Origin: Rhodobacterales bacterium LSUCC0031
GTDB lineage: Bacteria; Pseudomonadota; Alphaproteobacteria; Rhodobacterales; Rhodobacteraceae
DNA: 64,000 nucleotides
Reading direction: 5' to 3'
Assembly (NCBI GenBank): GCA_015689735.1
Contig: WVSP01000001.1
Span: 794,001-858,000, forward strand
Within the stretch, counting starts at the first letter, position 1, and every line of letters starts with the position of its first letter. The notes under the pieces were generated by a model. It ran no database searches. It was not told where the DNA came from and saw nothing but the letters and a program-made list of their open reading frames with translations. Below are positions 46,541-57,908 of the stretch, in pieces. A program made the translations under genes and the position numbers.

Positions 46541-47578
46541 ATGGACGGCTTCTTTTCGACCACTCTGGGCCTGATGGCGATCATGGCGGCGCAAAGCCTG
46601 CTTGTGATCGGCTTTGTCATGGTCAGCCTGTTGTTTCTGGTCTATGGCGACCGCAAGATTTGGGCCGCCGTGATGATGCGGCGCGGCCCGAATGTGGTGG
46701 GCGTTTTCGGCCTGCTTCAGACGGTCGCCGATGCGTTGAAATACGTCGTGAAAGAGGTGGTGATCCCCGCCGGTGCGGATCGCCCCGTGTTCCTGATGGC
46801 GCCGATGACCAGCTTCGTTCTGGCGATTCTGGCCTGGGCGGTCATCCCGTTCAACGAAAATTGGGTTCTGGCCGATATCAACGTCGCTATCCTTTACGTC
46901 TTCGCAATGTCCTCGCTCGAGGTGTATGGCGTGATCATGGGCGGCTGGGCGTCGAACTCGAAATACCCGTTCCTTGGCAGCTTGCGCTCTGCGGCGCAGA
47001 TGATTTCCTACGAAGTCTCTATCGGATTGATCATCATCGGGGTGATCATCTCGACCGGATCGCTGAATTTCGGCGCGATCGTCGCGGCGCAAGATACCGC
47101 TTACGGGCTGTTTGGCTGGTATTGGCTGCCGCATTTGCCGATGGTGTTCTTGTTCTTCATCTCGGCGCTGGCCGAAACCAACCGCCCGCCCTTCGACTTG
47201 CCGGAGGCGGAGTCGGAATTGGTGGCGGGCTATCAGGTCGAGTATTCCTCAACGCCTTTCTTGCTGTTCATGGCGGGTGAATATATCGCCATCTTCCTTA
47301 TGTGCGCGCTGATGACGCTGTTGTTCTTCGGCGGCTGGCTGTCGCCCATCCCCTTTATCCCCGACAGCCCTTTGTGGATGATCGCCAAGATGGCGTTCTT
47401 CTTCTTCCTCTTCGCGATGGTGAAGGCGATCGTGCCGCGCTACCGCTACGACCAGCTGATGCGGCTGGGCTGGAAGGTGTTCTTGCCCTTCAGCTTGGGC
47501 TGGGTCGTCTTCGTGGCCTTCATGGCAAAATTCGAGGTTTTCGGCGGGGCCTACGCCCGCTGGGCAGTGGGGGGCTGA
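46541..47578 (+). CDS. nuoH: NADH-quinone oxidoreductase subunit H
   Basis: A 345-residue membrane subunit linking the quinone cavity to the membrane arm. [18 protein letters not shown] is the conserved loop near the quinone entry, and [27 protein letters not shown] the acidic loop 5-6. ATG 46541 was chosen at the conserved N-terminus; the longer frame covers the preceding lipoprotein gene in another phase. Confidence 0.97.
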   Translation: MDGFFSTTLGLMAIMAAQSLLVIGFVMVSLLFLVYGDRKIWAAVMMRRGPNVVGVFGLLQTVADALKYVVKEVVIPAGADRPVFLMAPMTSFVLAILAWAVIPFNENWVLADINVAILYVFAMSSLEVYGVIMGGWASNSKYPFLGSLRSAAQMISYEVSIGLIIIGVIISTGSLNFGAIVAAQDTAYGLFGWYWLPHLPMVFLFFISALAETNRPPFDLPEAESELVAGYQVEYSSTPFLLFMAGEYIAIFLMCALMTLLFFGGWLSPIPFIPDSPLWMIAKMAFFFFLFAMVKAIVPRYRYDQLMRLGWKVFLPFSLGWVVFVAFMAKFEVFGGAYARWAVGG

Positions 47579-47579
47579 G

Positions 47580-48074
47580 ATGACCCAGATCGACTGGAAC
47601 CGCGCGACGAAATACTTCCTGCTCGGTGATATCTGGGCAGGCATGCGTTTGGGATTGAAGTATTTCTTCGCGCCCAAGGTCACCGTGAACTATCCGCACG
47701 AAAAAGGGCCACTCTCGCCCCGCTTCCGCGGCGAGCATGCGCTGCGCCGCTACCCCAATGGCGAGGAACGCTGCATCGCATGCAAATTGTGCGAGGCGAT
47801 CTGCCCCGCGCAGGCCATCACCATCGATGCAGAGCCGCGCGAGGACGGATCGCGCCGCACCACGCGCTACGACATCGACATGACCAAGTGTATCTATTGC
47901 GGCTTTTGCCAAGAGGCCTGTCCGGTCGATGCCATCGTCGAGGGGCCGAATTTCGAATTCGCCACCGAAACGCGCGAAGAGCTTTACTACGACAAAGAAA
48001 AGCTTCTGGATAATGGCGCGCGTTGGGAAGCGGCGATTGCCCGCAATCTCGAACTGGATGCGCCCTACAGATGA
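47580..48074 (+). CDS. nuoI: NADH-quinone oxidoreductase subunit I
   Basis: A 164-residue ferredoxin-like subunit binding clusters N6a and N6b through [15 protein letters not shown] and [15 protein letters not shown]. The N-terminal amphipathic helix contacts NuoH. Its ATG begins one base after the nuoH stop, and its own stop overlaps the next ORF by 4 bp. Confidence 0.97.
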   Translation: MTQIDWNRATKYFLLGDIWAGMRLGLKYFFAPKVTVNYPHEKGPLSPRFRGEHALRRYPNGEERCIACKLCEAICPAQAITIDAEPREDGSRRTTRYDIDMTKCIYCGFCQEACPVDAIVEGPNFEFATETREELYYDKEKLLDNGARWEAAIARNLELDAPYR

Positions 48075-48487
48075 GCGACACACCCCAAAACCCTTTCGAG
48101 GCGATGATGCGCCAAGCCCAGGACATGACCGAGGTCTGGACCAAGGCGCTTGGCGCCGGCATGGGCGGCTTCAACCCCGCACAGATGGACAAGCTTTGGC
48201 CCACCGTGCCTGCCGAGATGCTCGAAGCGTTTTTTGGCAAGCAGTTCAACCCTTCGGGGCTGGACGCCAAGACGCGGCTTTTGCTCACACTTTTGGGGCT
48301 GACGGTGCAAGGCGCGCTGGCCGAAGGGCAGATCCGTCTGACCGTGCGTCACGCGGTCGAGGCCGGGGCCACCAAGCAGGAGGTGGCTGAAACCATCGGG
48401 CTTGCAGCACTTTTTGGTGGTGTGCCGGCGATGAACAAGGCCATGGAACTCGCCGCCGAGGTTCTGGACGCCAAGGAGACTGGTTGA
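48071..48487 (+). CDS. Carboxymuconolactone decarboxylase (AhpD-like) family protein lacking the redox Cys pair
   Basis: A 138-residue helical protein. [63 protein letters not shown] reads as the CMD core, interrupted here only by my quotation limits. There is no Cys in the protein, so the CxxC peroxidase chemistry of AhpD is impossible. It is coupled to nuoI (ATGA) and ends one base before nuoJ. A non-catalytic, binding or assembly role is an inference. Confidence 0.78.
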   Translation: MSDTPQNPFEAMMRQAQDMTEVWTKALGAGMGGFNPAQMDKLWPTVPAEMLEAFFGKQFNPSGLDAKTRLLLTLLGLTVQGALAEGQIRLTVRHAVEAGATKQEVAETIGLAALFGGVPAMNKAMELAAEVLDAKETG

Positions 48488-48488
48488 G

Positions 48489-49103
48489 ATGAGCATGGGC
48501 GATGTCACCTTTTACCTATTCGCAGTCTCGCTGTTGACCGGCGGGCTGTTGACGGTCATGGCGCGCAACCCCGTCCATTCGGTGCTGTGGCTGATCTTGG
48601 CCTTTTTGTCGGCGGCGGGGCTGTTCGTTCTGATCGGGGCGGAATTCGTCGCGATGCTTTTGATCATCGTCTATGTCGGCGCAGTCGCCGTCCTGTTCTT
48701 GTTCGTGGTGATGATGCTCGATATCGATTTCGCCGCGCTCAAGGCGGAAATGGCACGTTACCTGCCGCTTGGCGCGCTCATCGGTGTTGTGTTGCTGATG
48801 CAGCTGGGCTTGGCGTTCGGCGTGTGGGAATTCTCGGACGGTGTCGATGCGCGACTGGGCAACCCGATCCCGCCGCTTGATCAAGCGCATAACACGCAAG
48901 CCTTGGGGCTGATCCTTTATGACCGCTACATCCTGCTGTTTCAGCTGTCGGGGCTGATCTTGCTGGTGGCCATGGTGGGCGCGATTGTTTTGACGCTGCG
49001 CCACCGTGCCGATGTGAAGCGCCAGAACGTGGTGGCCCAAATGATGCGCGACCCGGCCAAGGCGCTGGAGATGAAAGACGTGAAACCGGGGCAGGGGCTA
49101 TGA
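48489..49103 (+). CDS. nuoJ: NADH-quinone oxidoreductase subunit J
   Basis: A 204-residue membrane subunit with five helices. [20 protein letters not shown] and [27 protein letters not shown] contain the conserved helix with the pi-bulge Tyr and Gly. The cytoplasmic C-terminus is basic. It is followed by 134 bp with two palindromes before nuoK. Confidence 0.96.
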   Translation: MSMGDVTFYLFAVSLLTGGLLTVMARNPVHSVLWLILAFLSAAGLFVLIGAEFVAMLLIIVYVGAVAVLFLFVVMMLDIDFAALKAEMARYLPLGALIGVVLLMQLGLAFGVWEFSDGVDARLGNPIPPLDQAHNTQALGLILYDRYILLFQLSGLILLVAMVGAIVLTLRHRADVKRQNVVAQMMRDPAKALEMKDVKPGQGL

Positions 49104-49113
49104 GCCGCTGATC

Positions 49114-49164
49114 CGATTATTCGTACGAATAATCGCATGATGCGAATTTTCGTACGAAAATTCG
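49114..49164. repeat. Tandem pair of perfect 22-bp palindromes
   Basis: 49114-49135 has arm CGATTATTCGT and 49143-49164 has arm CGAATTTTCGT. Both are perfect, share the central TTCGTACGAA and are 7 bp apart. The second differs by one base from 31092-31113. They lie between nuoJ and nuoK. Confidence 0.85.
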
Positions 49165-49237
49165 AACAAGGCCGCGACACAGTGCGGTGCAAGAAATACG
49201 ACGATGCAGGTGCGCCGGCACTTTGCGGAGGGATATG

Positions 49238-49546
49238 ATGACGATCGGACTGGAACATTATCTGACGGTTGCCGCCGTACTCTTCGTAATCGGCATCTTT
49301 GGAATATTTCTCAACCGCAAGAACGTAATCGTCATCTTGATGTCGATCGAACTGGTGCTGTTGTCCGTCAATATCAACCTCGTCGCCTTCTCAGCCTTCT
49401 TGGGCGATCTGACAGGGCAGGTCTTCACGCTGTTCGTGCTGACTGTCGCCGCTGCCGAGGCTGCGATCGGCCTTGCAATCCTCGTCTGCTTCTTCCGTAA
49501 CCGCGGCACGATCGCGGTCGAAGAAGTCTCGAATATGAAGGGCTGA
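49238..49546 (+). CDS. nuoK: NADH-quinone oxidoreductase subunit K
   Basis: A 102-residue three-helix subunit. [29 protein letters not shown] is followed by the Glu-containing helix [18 protein letters not shown] and the second Glu in [13 protein letters not shown]; both Glu are part of the proton path. GGAGG lies 6 bp before ATG 49238; the adjacent ATG 49235 is too close to it. Confidence 0.97.
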   Translation: MTIGLEHYLTVAAVLFVIGIFGIFLNRKNVIVILMSIELVLLSVNINLVAFSAFLGDLTGQVFTLFVLTVAAAEAAIGLAILVCFFRNRGTIAVEEVSNMKG

Positions 49547-49551
49547 GGCAA

Positions 49552-51657
49552 ATGGAAACGATCCTCCTTTTCGCCCCGCTGCTTGGTGCCTTGATCGCGG
49601 GCTTCGGCTGGCGCTTCATTGGCGAAACCGCCGCACAGGTCACGGCGACGGGCATGTTGTTTCTGTCGTGCCTGCTGTCTTGGGCGGTATTTCTGAGTTT
49701 CGACGGAACGACCTACACCCACAGCCTGTTCACATGGATCGAAAGCGGCACGCTGTTCACCGACTGGGCGATCCGCATCGACCGGCTGACGGCGATCATG
49801 CTGATTGTGATCACGAGCGTGTCTGCGCTCGTGCATCTCTATTCCTTCGGCTACATGGCCCATGACGACAATTTCAAGCATGGCGAAAGCTACCGGCCGC
49901 GCTTCTTTGCCTATCTGTCGTTCTTCACTTTCGCCATGCTGATGTTGGTGACCGCCGACAATCTTTTACAGCTGTTTTTCGGCTGGGAAGGGGTCGGCGT
50001 CGCCTCGTATCTCTTGATCGGGTTCTACTACCGCAAGCCATCGGCCGGTGCTGCGGCGATGAAGGCGTTCATCGTCAACAGGGTTGGTGATTTCGGCTTC
50101 CTGTTGGGCATTTTCGCTCTGTTCTGGATGTCGGACTCGATCCAGTTTGATGTGATTTTGCCGATGGGCGCAGCGTTCGCCGAGATGACCATCCCCTTCC
50201 TTGGGATGGAATTGAACGCCGCAAACACCATCGCGATGCTGTTGTTTATCGGCGCGATGGGCAAATCGGCGCAATTGATCCTGCACACATGGCTGCCCGA
50301 CGCGATGGAAGGGCCGACGCCGGTGTCGGCCCTGATCCATGCCGCGACGATGGTGACCGCGGGCGTGTTCCTGGTCTGCCGCATGTCCCCTCTGATGGAA
50401 TACGCGCCTTTCGCCACGAACTTCATCATCGTGCTCGGGGCGGCCACCGCGTTTTTCGCCGCGACCGTTGGCCTTGTGCAGAACGATATCAAGCGCGTGA
50501 TCGCTTATTCGACCTGTTCGCAGCTGGGCTACATGTTCGTGGCGGCCGGTGTGGGCGTCTATTCGGTGGCGATGTTCCACCTGTTCACCCATGCCTTCTT
50601 CAAGGCGATGCTGTTTTTAGGCGCGGGCAGCGTGATCCATGCGATGCATCACGAGCAGGACATGCGCAATTACGGCGGTCTGCGGAAAAAGATCCCCTAT
50701 ACCTTCGCTGCGATGATGATCGGCACCTTGGCGATCACAGGGGTGGGCATTCCCACCACCTATTTCGGCTTCGCGGGCTTTTTCTCCAAGGATGCGGTGG
50801 TCGAGAGCGCCTACGCCTTTGGCGGGCAGCTTGGTCAATATGCCTTCTGGGCGCTGATCGTGGCGGCGGTGTTCACCAGCTTCTACAGCTGGCGGCTGAT
50901 GTTCCTGACCTTCTTCGGCGAGGCGCGTGGGAACAAGCACACCCATGACCATGCCCATGAAAGCCCATGGACCATGCTGGTGCCGCTGGGCGTGCTGGCG
51001 GTGGGTGCGGTTTTCGCAGGCGTGGTGTGGTATAATTCCTTTTTCGGAAAAACCGACGAGGTCGGCCGCTTCTTCGGTGTGCCTTACGAGATCGCCGACA
51101 GCCATGGCGAGGGGGACGCCGCCCATGCAACAAGCGAGGCGGCACATGGGGACGAGGCCAAGCCCGAGGGCAAGGCCTATGCCCATTACAACCTTGTCGG
51201 CGCACCGGGCGAGGGGGCGATCCACGCCGCCCCCGACAACAATATTCTGAACGAGGCCCATGAAGTGCCGAAATGGGTCAAGTGGAGCCCCTTCTTCGCC
51301 ATGCTCTTGGGTCTGGTGACGGCTTATTGGTTCTACATTGTCAACCCGTCGCTGCCGTGCCGCTTGGCCGAAAATCAGCGCTATCTTTACCTGTTCCTGT
51401 TGAACAAATGGTACTTCGACGAGGTCTATGACTTCCTCTTCCTGCGCCCGGCCCAGTGGCTTGGCCGTTTCCTGTGGAAGCGCGGCGATGGCGCGGTCAT
51501 CGATGGCGGCATCAATGGGCTGGCGCTCGGCGTCATTCCCTTCATCACGCGCCTCGCTGGGCGGGCGCAATCTGGTTACATTTTCACCTATGCCTTCGCC
51601 ATGGTGTTGGGGATCTTGATCCTCGTCACCTGGGTAACGCTGCGCGCGGCAGGCTGA
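49552..51657 (+). CDS. nuoL: NADH-quinone oxidoreductase subunit L
   Basis: A 701-residue antiporter-like subunit at the distal end of the membrane arm, with the long lateral helix at the C-terminus. [22 protein letters not shown] and [27 protein letters not shown] are typical. A histidine-rich insertion begins near residue 463 ([11 protein letters not shown]), and a second His/Glu-rich loop begins near 516 ([20 protein letters not shown]). Both are on the side between helices and are variable in the family. Confidence 0.97.
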   Translation: METILLFAPLLGALIAGFGWRFIGETAAQVTATGMLFLSCLLSWAVFLSFDGTTYTHSLFTWIESGTLFTDWAIRIDRLTAIMLIVITSVSALVHLYSFGYMAHDDNFKHGESYRPRFFAYLSFFTFAMLMLVTADNLLQLFFGWEGVGVASYLLIGFYYRKPSAGAAAMKAFIVNRVGDFGFLLGIFALFWMSDSIQFDVILPMGAAFAEMTIPFLGMELNAANTIAMLLFIGAMGKSAQLILHTWLPDAMEGPTPVSALIHAATMVTAGVFLVCRMSPLMEYAPFATNFIIVLGAATAFFAATVGLVQNDIKRVIAYSTCSQLGYMFVAAGVGVYSVAMFHLFTHAFFKAMLFLGAGSVIHAMHHEQDMRNYGGLRKKIPYTFAAMMIGTLAITGVGIPTTYFGFAGFFSKDAVVESAYAFGGQLGQYAFWALIVAAVFTSFYSWRLMFLTFFGEARGNKHTHDHAHESPWTMLVPLGVLAVGAVFAGVVWYNSFFGKTDEVGRFFGVPYEIADSHGEGDAAHATSEAAHGDEAKPEGKAYAHYNLVGAPGEGAIHAAPDNNILNEAHEVPKWVKWSPFFAMLLGLVTAYWFYIVNPSLPCRLAENQRYLYLFLLNKWYFDEVYDFLFLRPAQWLGRFLWKRGDGAVIDGGINGLALGVIPFITRLAGRAQSGYIFTYAFAMVLGILILVTWVTLRAAG

Positions 51658-51667
51658 GGAACGACCT

Positions 51668-53212
51668 ATGGACAACCTGCTTTCCATCGTCACCTTCCTG
51701 CCGCTTGTCGCGGCGATCATTCTGGCCGTGTTCCTGCGTGGCGAAGATGCGGCGGCACAACTTAATGCCAAGCGCCTGGCACTTGCGGCCACCAGCGCGA
51801 CCTTCCTGATTTCGCTTGCGCTCTTGGTCGAATTCGACCCTAGCGACACCGGCTTTCAACTGGTCGAGGAAACCGAATGGCTGTTCGGCCTGACCTATAA
51901 GGTGGGCGTCGATGGGATCAGCGTGCTTTTCGTGCTGCTGACCACGTTTCTCATGCCGATCACCATCGCATCGTGCTGGGGTGTCACGCACCGCGTCAAG
52001 GAATACATGATCGCGATGCTGATCCTCGAGACGCTGATGATCGGCGTTTTCGTGGCGCTCGATCTGGTGCTGTTCTACCTGTTCTTCGAGGCGGGTCTGA
52101 TCCCGATGTTCCTGATCATCGGCATCTGGGGCGGCAAGGATCGCATCTATGCGGCCTTCAAGTTCTTCCTCTACACCTTCCTCGGCTCGGTGCTGATGCT
52201 GGTCGCGATGATCGCGATGTATGTCGATGCAGGCACGACCGATATCGTGGCGCTCCTGGCGCATGAGTTCAGTGCAGGCCCCATTACCCTGATGGGTTGG
52301 CAGATCGCGGGCGGCATGCAGACGCTTTTGTGGCTAGCGTTTTTCGCGAGCTTTGCGGTCAAGATGCCGATGTGGCCGGTCCACACCTGGCTGCCCGATG
52401 CCCACGTGCAGGCCCCCACCGCCGGGTCGGTCGTGCTGGCCGCGATCCTCTTGAAGATGGGCGGCTACGGCTTCCTGCGCTTCAGCCTGCCGATGTTCCC
52501 CGTCGCCTCGGACATCATGGCGCCCCTGGTCCTTTGGCTGTCGGTCATCGCGATCATCTACACCTCGCTCGTCGCGATGGTGCAGGAGGATATGAAGAAG
52601 CTGATCGCCTATTCCTCGGTCGCGCATATGGGCTTTGTCACCATGGGTATTTTTGCCGCCAACCAGCAAGGTGTGGATGGCGCAATTTTCCAGATGATCA
52701 GCCACGGTTTCGTCTCGGGCGCGCTGTTTTTGTGTGTCGGCGTGATCTATGATCGGATGCACACGCGCGATATCGACGCCTATGGCGGGTTGGTCGTGCG
52801 CATGCCCGCCTATGCTGCTGTTTTCATGCTGTTTACCATGGCCAATGTGGGCCTACCCGGCACCAGCGGATTTGTTGGTGAGTTCCTGACGCTGATGGGG
52901 GTCTTCCAGGTCAATACTTGGGTGGGCGTGCTAGCCGCGACCGGCGTGATCTTGTCGGCGGGTTATGCGCTCTGGCTTTACCGCCGCGTCGTTTTCGGCG
53001 ACCTGATCAAGGAAAGCCTTAAATCCATAACCGACATGGATATGCGCGAGCGTGCGATCTTTGCGCCGCTGATCGTCATGACCCTGCTCTTGGGCGTCTA
53101 TCCCAGCCTTGTGACCGACATGATCGGCCCCTCGGTTGCAGCGCTCGTTTCCACCTATGACATCGCGCTGGCCGATCACGCCGCCAATGCGATCGTCGCC
53201 GCCAATAACTGA
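51668..53212 (+). CDS. nuoM: NADH-quinone oxidoreductase subunit M
   Basis: A 514-residue antiporter-like subunit with about 14 helices. The TM5 Glu is in [22 protein letters not shown], and the TM7/TM8 Lys/His region is [46 protein letters not shown] is the TM11-12 segment. It lies 10 bp after nuoL. Confidence 0.97.
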   Translation: MDNLLSIVTFLPLVAAIILAVFLRGEDAAAQLNAKRLALAATSATFLISLALLVEFDPSDTGFQLVEETEWLFGLTYKVGVDGISVLFVLLTTFLMPITIASCWGVTHRVKEYMIAMLILETLMIGVFVALDLVLFYLFFEAGLIPMFLIIGIWGGKDRIYAAFKFFLYTFLGSVLMLVAMIAMYVDAGTTDIVALLAHEFSAGPITLMGWQIAGGMQTLLWLAFFASFAVKMPMWPVHTWLPDAHVQAPTAGSVVLAAILLKMGGYGFLRFSLPMFPVASDIMAPLVLWLSVIAIIYTSLVAMVQEDMKKLIAYSSVAHMGFVTMGIFAANQQGVDGAIFQMISHGFVSGALFLCVGVIYDRMHTRDIDAYGGLVVRMPAYAAVFMLFTMANVGLPGTSGFVGEFLTLMGVFQVNTWVGVLAATGVILSAGYALWLYRRVVFGDLIKESLKSITDMDMRERAIFAPLIVMTLLLGVYPSLVTDMIGPSVAALVSTYDIALADHAANAIVAANN

Positions 53213-53221
53213 GGTGATCCG

Positions 53222-54670
53222 ATGACCGGTGCAGATCTTGCCATTCTGATCCCCGAGATTGTCTTGTCGCTCTATGCGATGGCGGCCCTGATGGTGGCTG
53301 TCTATACATCCAAGGATGGGATGGCCGCGACGCTGACAACCGCGACGGCCACGATATTCGTCTTGATCGCGCTTTATATTGCGGTCACCGCCGATGGCAC
53401 GCGGGTGGCGTTTGGCGGCATGTTCGTCGATGACGCCTTTGCCCGCTTCGCCAAGATCACGATTTTGCTGTCTGCGGCAGCCGTCCTCTTGATTGGACGG
53501 GAATACATGCAAAAAGCCGATATCCTGCGCTTCGAATACCCGGTCTTGGTCACGCTGGCGGTCGTGGGCATGATGATGATGGTGTCGGCGGGTGACCTGA
53601 TCGCGCTTTATATGGGGTTGGAGCTGCAATCACTGGCGCTTTACGTTATCGCCTCCCTGCGCCGTGACAGCGTGCGCTCGACAGAGGCCGGGTTGAAATA
53701 CTTCATCCTTGGCGCGCTGTCGTCGGGGCTTTTGCTTTACGGTGCGTCCTTGACCTACGGCTATGCGGGAACCACCCTATTCTCGGGGATTATCGAGACC
53801 GCGACAGAGGGCGATATGCCCCTTGGGCTGCTTTTCGGTCTGGTCTTCGTGATGGCGGGTCTTGCCTTCAAGGTATCGGCCGCCCCCTTCCACATGTGGA
53901 CACCCGATGTTTACGAGGGCGCTCCCACCCCCATCACCGCCCTTTTCGCCACCGCGCCCAAGGTCGCGGCGATGGCCCTGTTCGCGCGCGTTGTCTATGA
54001 CGCGTTTGGCGGGGCAATCGGCGATTGGCAGCAGATCGTGGCGTTCTTGGCGGTCTTCTCGATGTTTCTGGGCGCCGTCGCTGCGATCGGCCAGACTGAT
54101 ATCAAGCGGCTGATGGCCTATTCTTCGATCAGCCATATGGGTTTTGCGCTGATGGGGCTCGCCGCTGGTACCGAACAGGGTGTCAGTGCCATGCTCATCT
54201 ACATGGCGGTTTATGTGACGATGAATATCGGCACCTTCGCATTTATCTTGACGATGCAGAAAGATGGCCGCCCCGTGACCGAGATCAGCGCGCTATCCTC
54301 CTTTGCCAACCGCGAGGGGACCAAGGCCTTGGCGCTTTTGGTCTTGATGTTCAGCTTGGCCGGTGTGCCGCCGATGGTGGGTTTCTTCGGCAAATACGCG
54401 GTGCTTTTGGCGGCGGTCGATGCGGGGATGGCATGGCTTGCAGTGGCCGCTGTGATCGCCTCGGTGATCGGGGCATACTACTACCTACGTATCGTTTACC
54501 TGATGTATTTTGGCGAGAACCGCGATGGCTTGGACGGCCGCATGGGCGCGGTCCAATATGTGGGTCTGTTGGCGATGGCTGCGCTGATCGCGCTGGCATG
54601 GTTGCCGGGTGTCAACCTCTTGGGTCTTGAAAACATGGCGGCGCAGGCGGCCGAGACGCTTGTCCGCTGA
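53222..54670 (+). CDS. nuoN: NADH-quinone oxidoreductase subunit N
   Basis: A 482-residue antiporter-like subunit, the last of the operon. [20 protein letters not shown] contains the TM5 Glu, [25 protein letters not shown] the TM7-8 Lys/His, and [23 protein letters not shown] the TM11 Lys. The stop lies inside birA (11-bp overlap). Confidence 0.96.
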   Translation: MTGADLAILIPEIVLSLYAMAALMVAVYTSKDGMAATLTTATATIFVLIALYIAVTADGTRVAFGGMFVDDAFARFAKITILLSAAAVLLIGREYMQKADILRFEYPVLVTLAVVGMMMMVSAGDLIALYMGLELQSLALYVIASLRRDSVRSTEAGLKYFILGALSSGLLLYGASLTYGYAGTTLFSGIIETATEGDMPLGLLFGLVFVMAGLAFKVSAAPFHMWTPDVYEGAPTPITALFATAPKVAAMALFARVVYDAFGGAIGDWQQIVAFLAVFSMFLGAVAAIGQTDIKRLMAYSSISHMGFALMGLAAGTEQGVSAMLIYMAVYVTMNIGTFAFILTMQKDGRPVTEISALSSFANREGTKALALLVLMFSLAGVPPMVGFFGKYAVLLAAVDAGMAWLAVAAVIASVIGAYYYLRIVYLMYFGENRDGLDGRMGAVQYVGLLAMAALIALAWLPGVNLLGLENMAAQAAETLVR

Positions 54671-55421
54671 GGCGCCTGCTTGGCCCGTGGGCGTGGACCG
54701 GCTGGTCCTGCCCACGACCGATAGCACAATGGCCGAAGCGGTGCGCCGTGCCGCTGGCTTGATCCGCCCAACTTGGATTTGCGCGCTCACGCAAACGGCC
54801 GGGCGTGGGCGTCGCGGGCGCGCTTGGGCGATGCCGCCCGGAAATTTCGCAGCCTCGTTGGTGATGCGCCCCGATGGGCCACCCGCCCAAGCCGCGCTGC
54901 GCTCCTTCGTGGCGGCGCTTGCGTTGCGCGATGCGCTGATCGCCGTGGGCGCCCAGCCTGAGGTGTTGGCGCTGAAATGGCCGAATGACGTTCTGCTTCA
55001 TGGCGGGAAGGTCGCGGGGATCTTGCTTGAAAGTACGGGCGCGGGTGGGCGCATCGACCATTTGATCATCGGAGTCGGCGTCAACTTGGCTGCTGCGCCG
55101 GATGCGGCCTTGCTCGAGCCGGGCGCGCTAAGCCCTGTCAGCCTTGTGGCCGAAACCGGCATCCGCATCACGCCTGAGGATTTCCTGATCCACCTGGCAC
55201 AAGGCTATGCTCGCTGGGAGGATCGGTTCATGACCGATGGCTTTGCCCCCATCCGCAATGCATGGCTGCAAAACGCCGCGCGCTTGGGCAAAACGATCAC
55301 CGCGCGCCTGCCGCGCGAAGAGGTCACGGGACGCTTGCATGACATGGACATGGAGGGGCAACTCGTGTTGGAAACGGTGCAGGGGCGGCGCTTGATCGCG
55401 GCGGCCGATATTTTCTTCTGA
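54660..55421 (+). CDS. birA: Biotin--[acetyl-CoA-carboxylase] ligase, monofunctional
   Basis: A 253-residue enzyme attaching biotin, via biotinyl-AMP, to carrier domains such as that of MccA in this window. Motifs are [19 protein letters not shown] (biotinyl-AMP site), [22 protein letters not shown] and [10 protein letters not shown]. The start is TTG 54660 ([11 protein letters not shown]), inside nuoN. There is no N-terminal DNA-binding domain, so it is not the E. coli type of repressor. Confidence 0.92.
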   Translation: MSAEAPAWPVGVDRLVLPTTDSTMAEAVRRAAGLIRPTWICALTQTAGRGRRGRAWAMPPGNFAASLVMRPDGPPAQAALRSFVAALALRDALIAVGAQPEVLALKWPNDVLLHGGKVAGILLESTGAGGRIDHLIIGVGVNLAAAPDAALLEPGALSPVSLVAETGIRITPEDFLIHLAQGYARWEDRFMTDGFAPIRNAWLQNAARLGKTITARLPREEVTGRLHDMDMEGQLVLETVQGRRLIAAADIFF

Positions 55422-55434
55422 TTGGGGGGCGGGC

Positions 55435-56214
55435 ATGCTTCTCTGCATCGATTGCGGCAATACAAATACTGTCTTTAGCGTCTGGGACGGCACACGGTTC
55501 CTCTGCACCTTGCGCACCGCGACCGATCACCAGCGCACGGCCGATCAGTACTACGTCTGGTTTTCGACATTGATGGCGCACCACAAGATCGCGATCGCGA
55601 TCGACGCGGTGATCCTGTCCTCGACCGTGCCGCGCGTGGTCTTCAACCTGCGCGTGTTGTGCGATCGCTACTTCGAGTGCCGCCCGCTGGTGGTGGGAAA
55701 GCCTGAATGCCTGTTGCCCAACCCACCCCGCGTCGATGCCGGCACGCAAGTCGGCCCCGATCGCCTGGTGAACACGGCCGGCGCCTATCAACGCCATGGC
55801 GGCGATCTGATCGTGGTCGATTTCGGCACCGCGACCACCTTTGACGTCGTGGCCCATGACGGGGCCTATATCGGGGGCGTGATCGCGCCGGGTGTGAACC
55901 TCAGCCTCGAGGCGCTGCATCGCGCGGCGGCGGCGCTGCCGCATGTCGATGTGACCAAGCCGCAACGTGTGATCGGTACGAATACGGTTGCCTGCATGCA
56001 GTCGGGTGTGTTCTGGGGGTATGTCGGCCTTGTGCGGGGTATCTGCGAACGGATTCGCGGCGAGCATGAGCGCCCGATGCGCATCGTCGGAACGGGTGGC
56101 CTTGCCTCGTTGTTCTCGCAAGGTGATGTGCTATTTGACCGGATCGAGGATGATCTGACCATGCATGGTCTGACTGTCATCCATCAATATAATAAGGAAC
56201 AAGGCAGCATATGA
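55435..56214 (+). CDS. coaX: Type III pantothenate kinase
   Basis: A 259-residue ASKHA-fold kinase for the first step of CoA synthesis. MLLCIDCGNTNTVFSVWDG is the phosphate-binding start, GPDRLVNTAGAYQRHG the pantothenate region, IVVDFGTATTFDVV the second phosphate loop and GGVIAPGVNLSLEALHRAAAALP the third. It is not feedback-inhibited by CoA in studied homologues. The stop overlaps rnj by 4 bp. Confidence 0.95.
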   Translation: MLLCIDCGNTNTVFSVWDGTRFLCTLRTATDHQRTADQYYVWFSTLMAHHKIAIAIDAVILSSTVPRVVFNLRVLCDRYFECRPLVVGKPECLLPNPPRVDAGTQVGPDRLVNTAGAYQRHGGDLIVVDFGTATTFDVVAHDGAYIGGVIAPGVNLSLEALHRAAAALPHVDVTKPQRVIGTNTVACMQSGVFWGYVGLVRGICERIRGEHERPMRIVGTGGLASLFSQGDVLFDRIEDDLTMHGLTVIHQYNKEQGSI

Positions 56215-57887
56215 CCGATCGCAACCGGCTGATCTATCTCCCCCTCGGCGGCGCGGGCGAGATCGGGGTGAACGCTTATGTCTATGGCTATGGCCCCGTC
56301 GATCAAGAGCGGCTGATCGTCGTCGATCTGGGCGTGGGTTTTCCCGACATGGACGGCCAACCCGGTGTCGACCTGATTTTGCCCGATATCCGTTGGCTGG
56401 CCGAGCGGCGCGACCGGATCGATGCGATCTTCATCACCCATGCCCATGAGGATCATGTGGGTGCCGTCGGTCATCTCTGGGGGCAGTTGCGCGCGCCGAT
56501 CCATTGCCGTGCCTTCACCGCTATCCATGCGCGTCGCAAGATGGAGGAGGCGGGCCATTCCGCCGAGCATGTTCATGTCGCACCTGTCTGGCCCGCCCGG
56601 GTCGAGGTCGGCCCCTTCAATGTGCAATTCGCCCCCGTCAGCCATTCGATTCCCGAAGCATCGGCTTTGGTGATCGATACGCCCGCAGGCCGCGTGGTGC
56701 ATTCGGGCGATTTCAAAATCGACCGCGCGCCGATGGTCGGCGAACCTTTCGATGAAGAGTTGTGGCGCCAGATCGGTCAAGACGGTGTGCTGGCCTATAT
56801 CTGCGATTCGACCAATATCTTTCAGCGCCATCCCGGCCGATCGGAAAGCCAGTTGCCCGATCCCATCGGTGCGCTGATCGCGGACGCCAAGGGCATGGTG
56901 GTGGCGACCACATTTGCCTCGAACCTCGCGCGCCTCAAGACGCTCGCGGATGCGGGTGTCGCCAATGGGCGCTCCATCTGCCTGATGGGCCGTGCGATGA
57001 AGCGGATGGTAACCGCCGGTGAAGAGGCGGGCGTCTTGATGGGCTTTCCCCGCACCCTGACCCCGGAAGAGGCGCAAGATGTACCGCGTGAGAACCTGAT
57101 GCTGATCGTGACCGGTAGCCAAGGTGAACGGCGCGCAGCCTCGGCGGCGCTCAGCCGTGGGAGCTATCTTGGGCATGAATTGTCCGAGGGGGACATGTTC
57201 CTGTTTTCCTCCAAGACCATTCCCGGAAACGAGGTGTCGGTCGGTCGGATCAAGAACGCGTTGGCCGAGAAGGGCGTTGATGTCATTGATGACAGCCACG
57301 GCTTTTACCATGTCTCGGGCCACGCCAACCGCCCCGATTTGGAAGCGATGCATGACCTTGTACGCCCGCGTATCCTGATCCCTAATCACGGAGAATACCG
57401 CCATTTGCGCGAACATGCGCAGCTGGCGCTGGCCAAGGGGATGGAAGGGATCATCGCCCCAAATGGCGCAATGGTCGAGCTATCGGGCAATAGCCCGCGC
57501 ATCGTGGAATATATCGATGTCGCCAAGATCTATCTCGATGGCGCAACGCTTGTCGGTGCGCTCGACGGGGTAATCCGTGACCGGATGAAGCTGGCCTTGA
57601 ATGGGCTGGTCGCCGTCGCGGTGATCGTGGACGAAGATGACGTGCTGCTCGAGGATAGTTGGGTCGCGTTGCGCGGCCTGCCCGAACTGTCGGGCAAGGG
57701 CGATGACCTGGCCGACATGATCGAAGAGGAATTGGCAAGCGCCATGACGCGCTTCGATGCCAAGACGGTCAATGATGATGACCGCCTCGAAGAGGCCGTG
57801 CGCCGGGTCGTGCGCAATCTTTGCCTTGTCGAAATCGGCAAAAAGCCCGAGGTGACGGTGTTGATCCAGCGGTTAATGGCGGCCTGA
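56211..57887 (+). CDS. rnj: Ribonuclease J
   Basis: A 558-residue metallo-beta-lactamase/beta-CASP RNase with endo- and 5'-exonuclease activity, typical of alphaproteobacteria. The zinc motif is FITHAHEDHVGAVGHLW. The beta-CASP segments include VATTFASNLARLKTLAD and FYHVSGHANRPDLEAMHDLVRPRILIPNHGEYRHL. The C-terminal ~120 residues form the dimerisation/RNA-contact domain. Its stop codon lies within a 20-bp palindrome. Confidence 0.95.
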   Translation: MTDRNRLIYLPLGGAGEIGVNAYVYGYGPVDQERLIVVDLGVGFPDMDGQPGVDLILPDIRWLAERRDRIDAIFITHAHEDHVGAVGHLWGQLRAPIHCRAFTAIHARRKMEEAGHSAEHVHVAPVWPARVEVGPFNVQFAPVSHSIPEASALVIDTPAGRVVHSGDFKIDRAPMVGEPFDEELWRQIGQDGVLAYICDSTNIFQRHPGRSESQLPDPIGALIADAKGMVVATTFASNLARLKTLADAGVANGRSICLMGRAMKRMVTAGEEAGVLMGFPRTLTPEEAQDVPRENLMLIVTGSQGERRAASAALSRGSYLGHELSEGDMFLFSSKTIPGNEVSVGRIKNALAEKGVDVIDDSHGFYHVSGHANRPDLEAMHDLVRPRILIPNHGEYRHLREHAQLALAKGMEGIIAPNGAMVELSGNSPRIVEYIDVAKIYLDGATLVGALDGVIRDRMKLALNGLVAVAVIVDEDDVLLEDSWVALRGLPELSGKGDDLADMIEEELASAMTRFDAKTVNDDDRLEEAVRRVVRNLCLVEIGKKPEVTVLIQRLMAA

Positions 57888-57897
57888 TCAGGCCGCC
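57878..57897. terminator. 20-bp perfect palindrome between convergent rnj and the DEAD-box gene
   Basis: Arm GGCGGCCTGA repeated inverted, containing the rnj stop codon. It can form a very GC-rich hairpin in both transcripts and is the only structure in the 21-bp gap. There is no T-run, so termination efficiency is uncertain. Confidence 0.5.
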
Positions 57898-57908
57898 CCG
57901 GCCGCTGC

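Noticed and set aside
50617-51849. 410-codon minus-strand ORF over nuoL/nuoM
   Set aside because: Antisense shadow of conserved complex I genes.
56184-57416. 410-codon minus-strand ORF over rnj
   Set aside because: Antisense shadow; RNase J motifs are intact on the plus strand.
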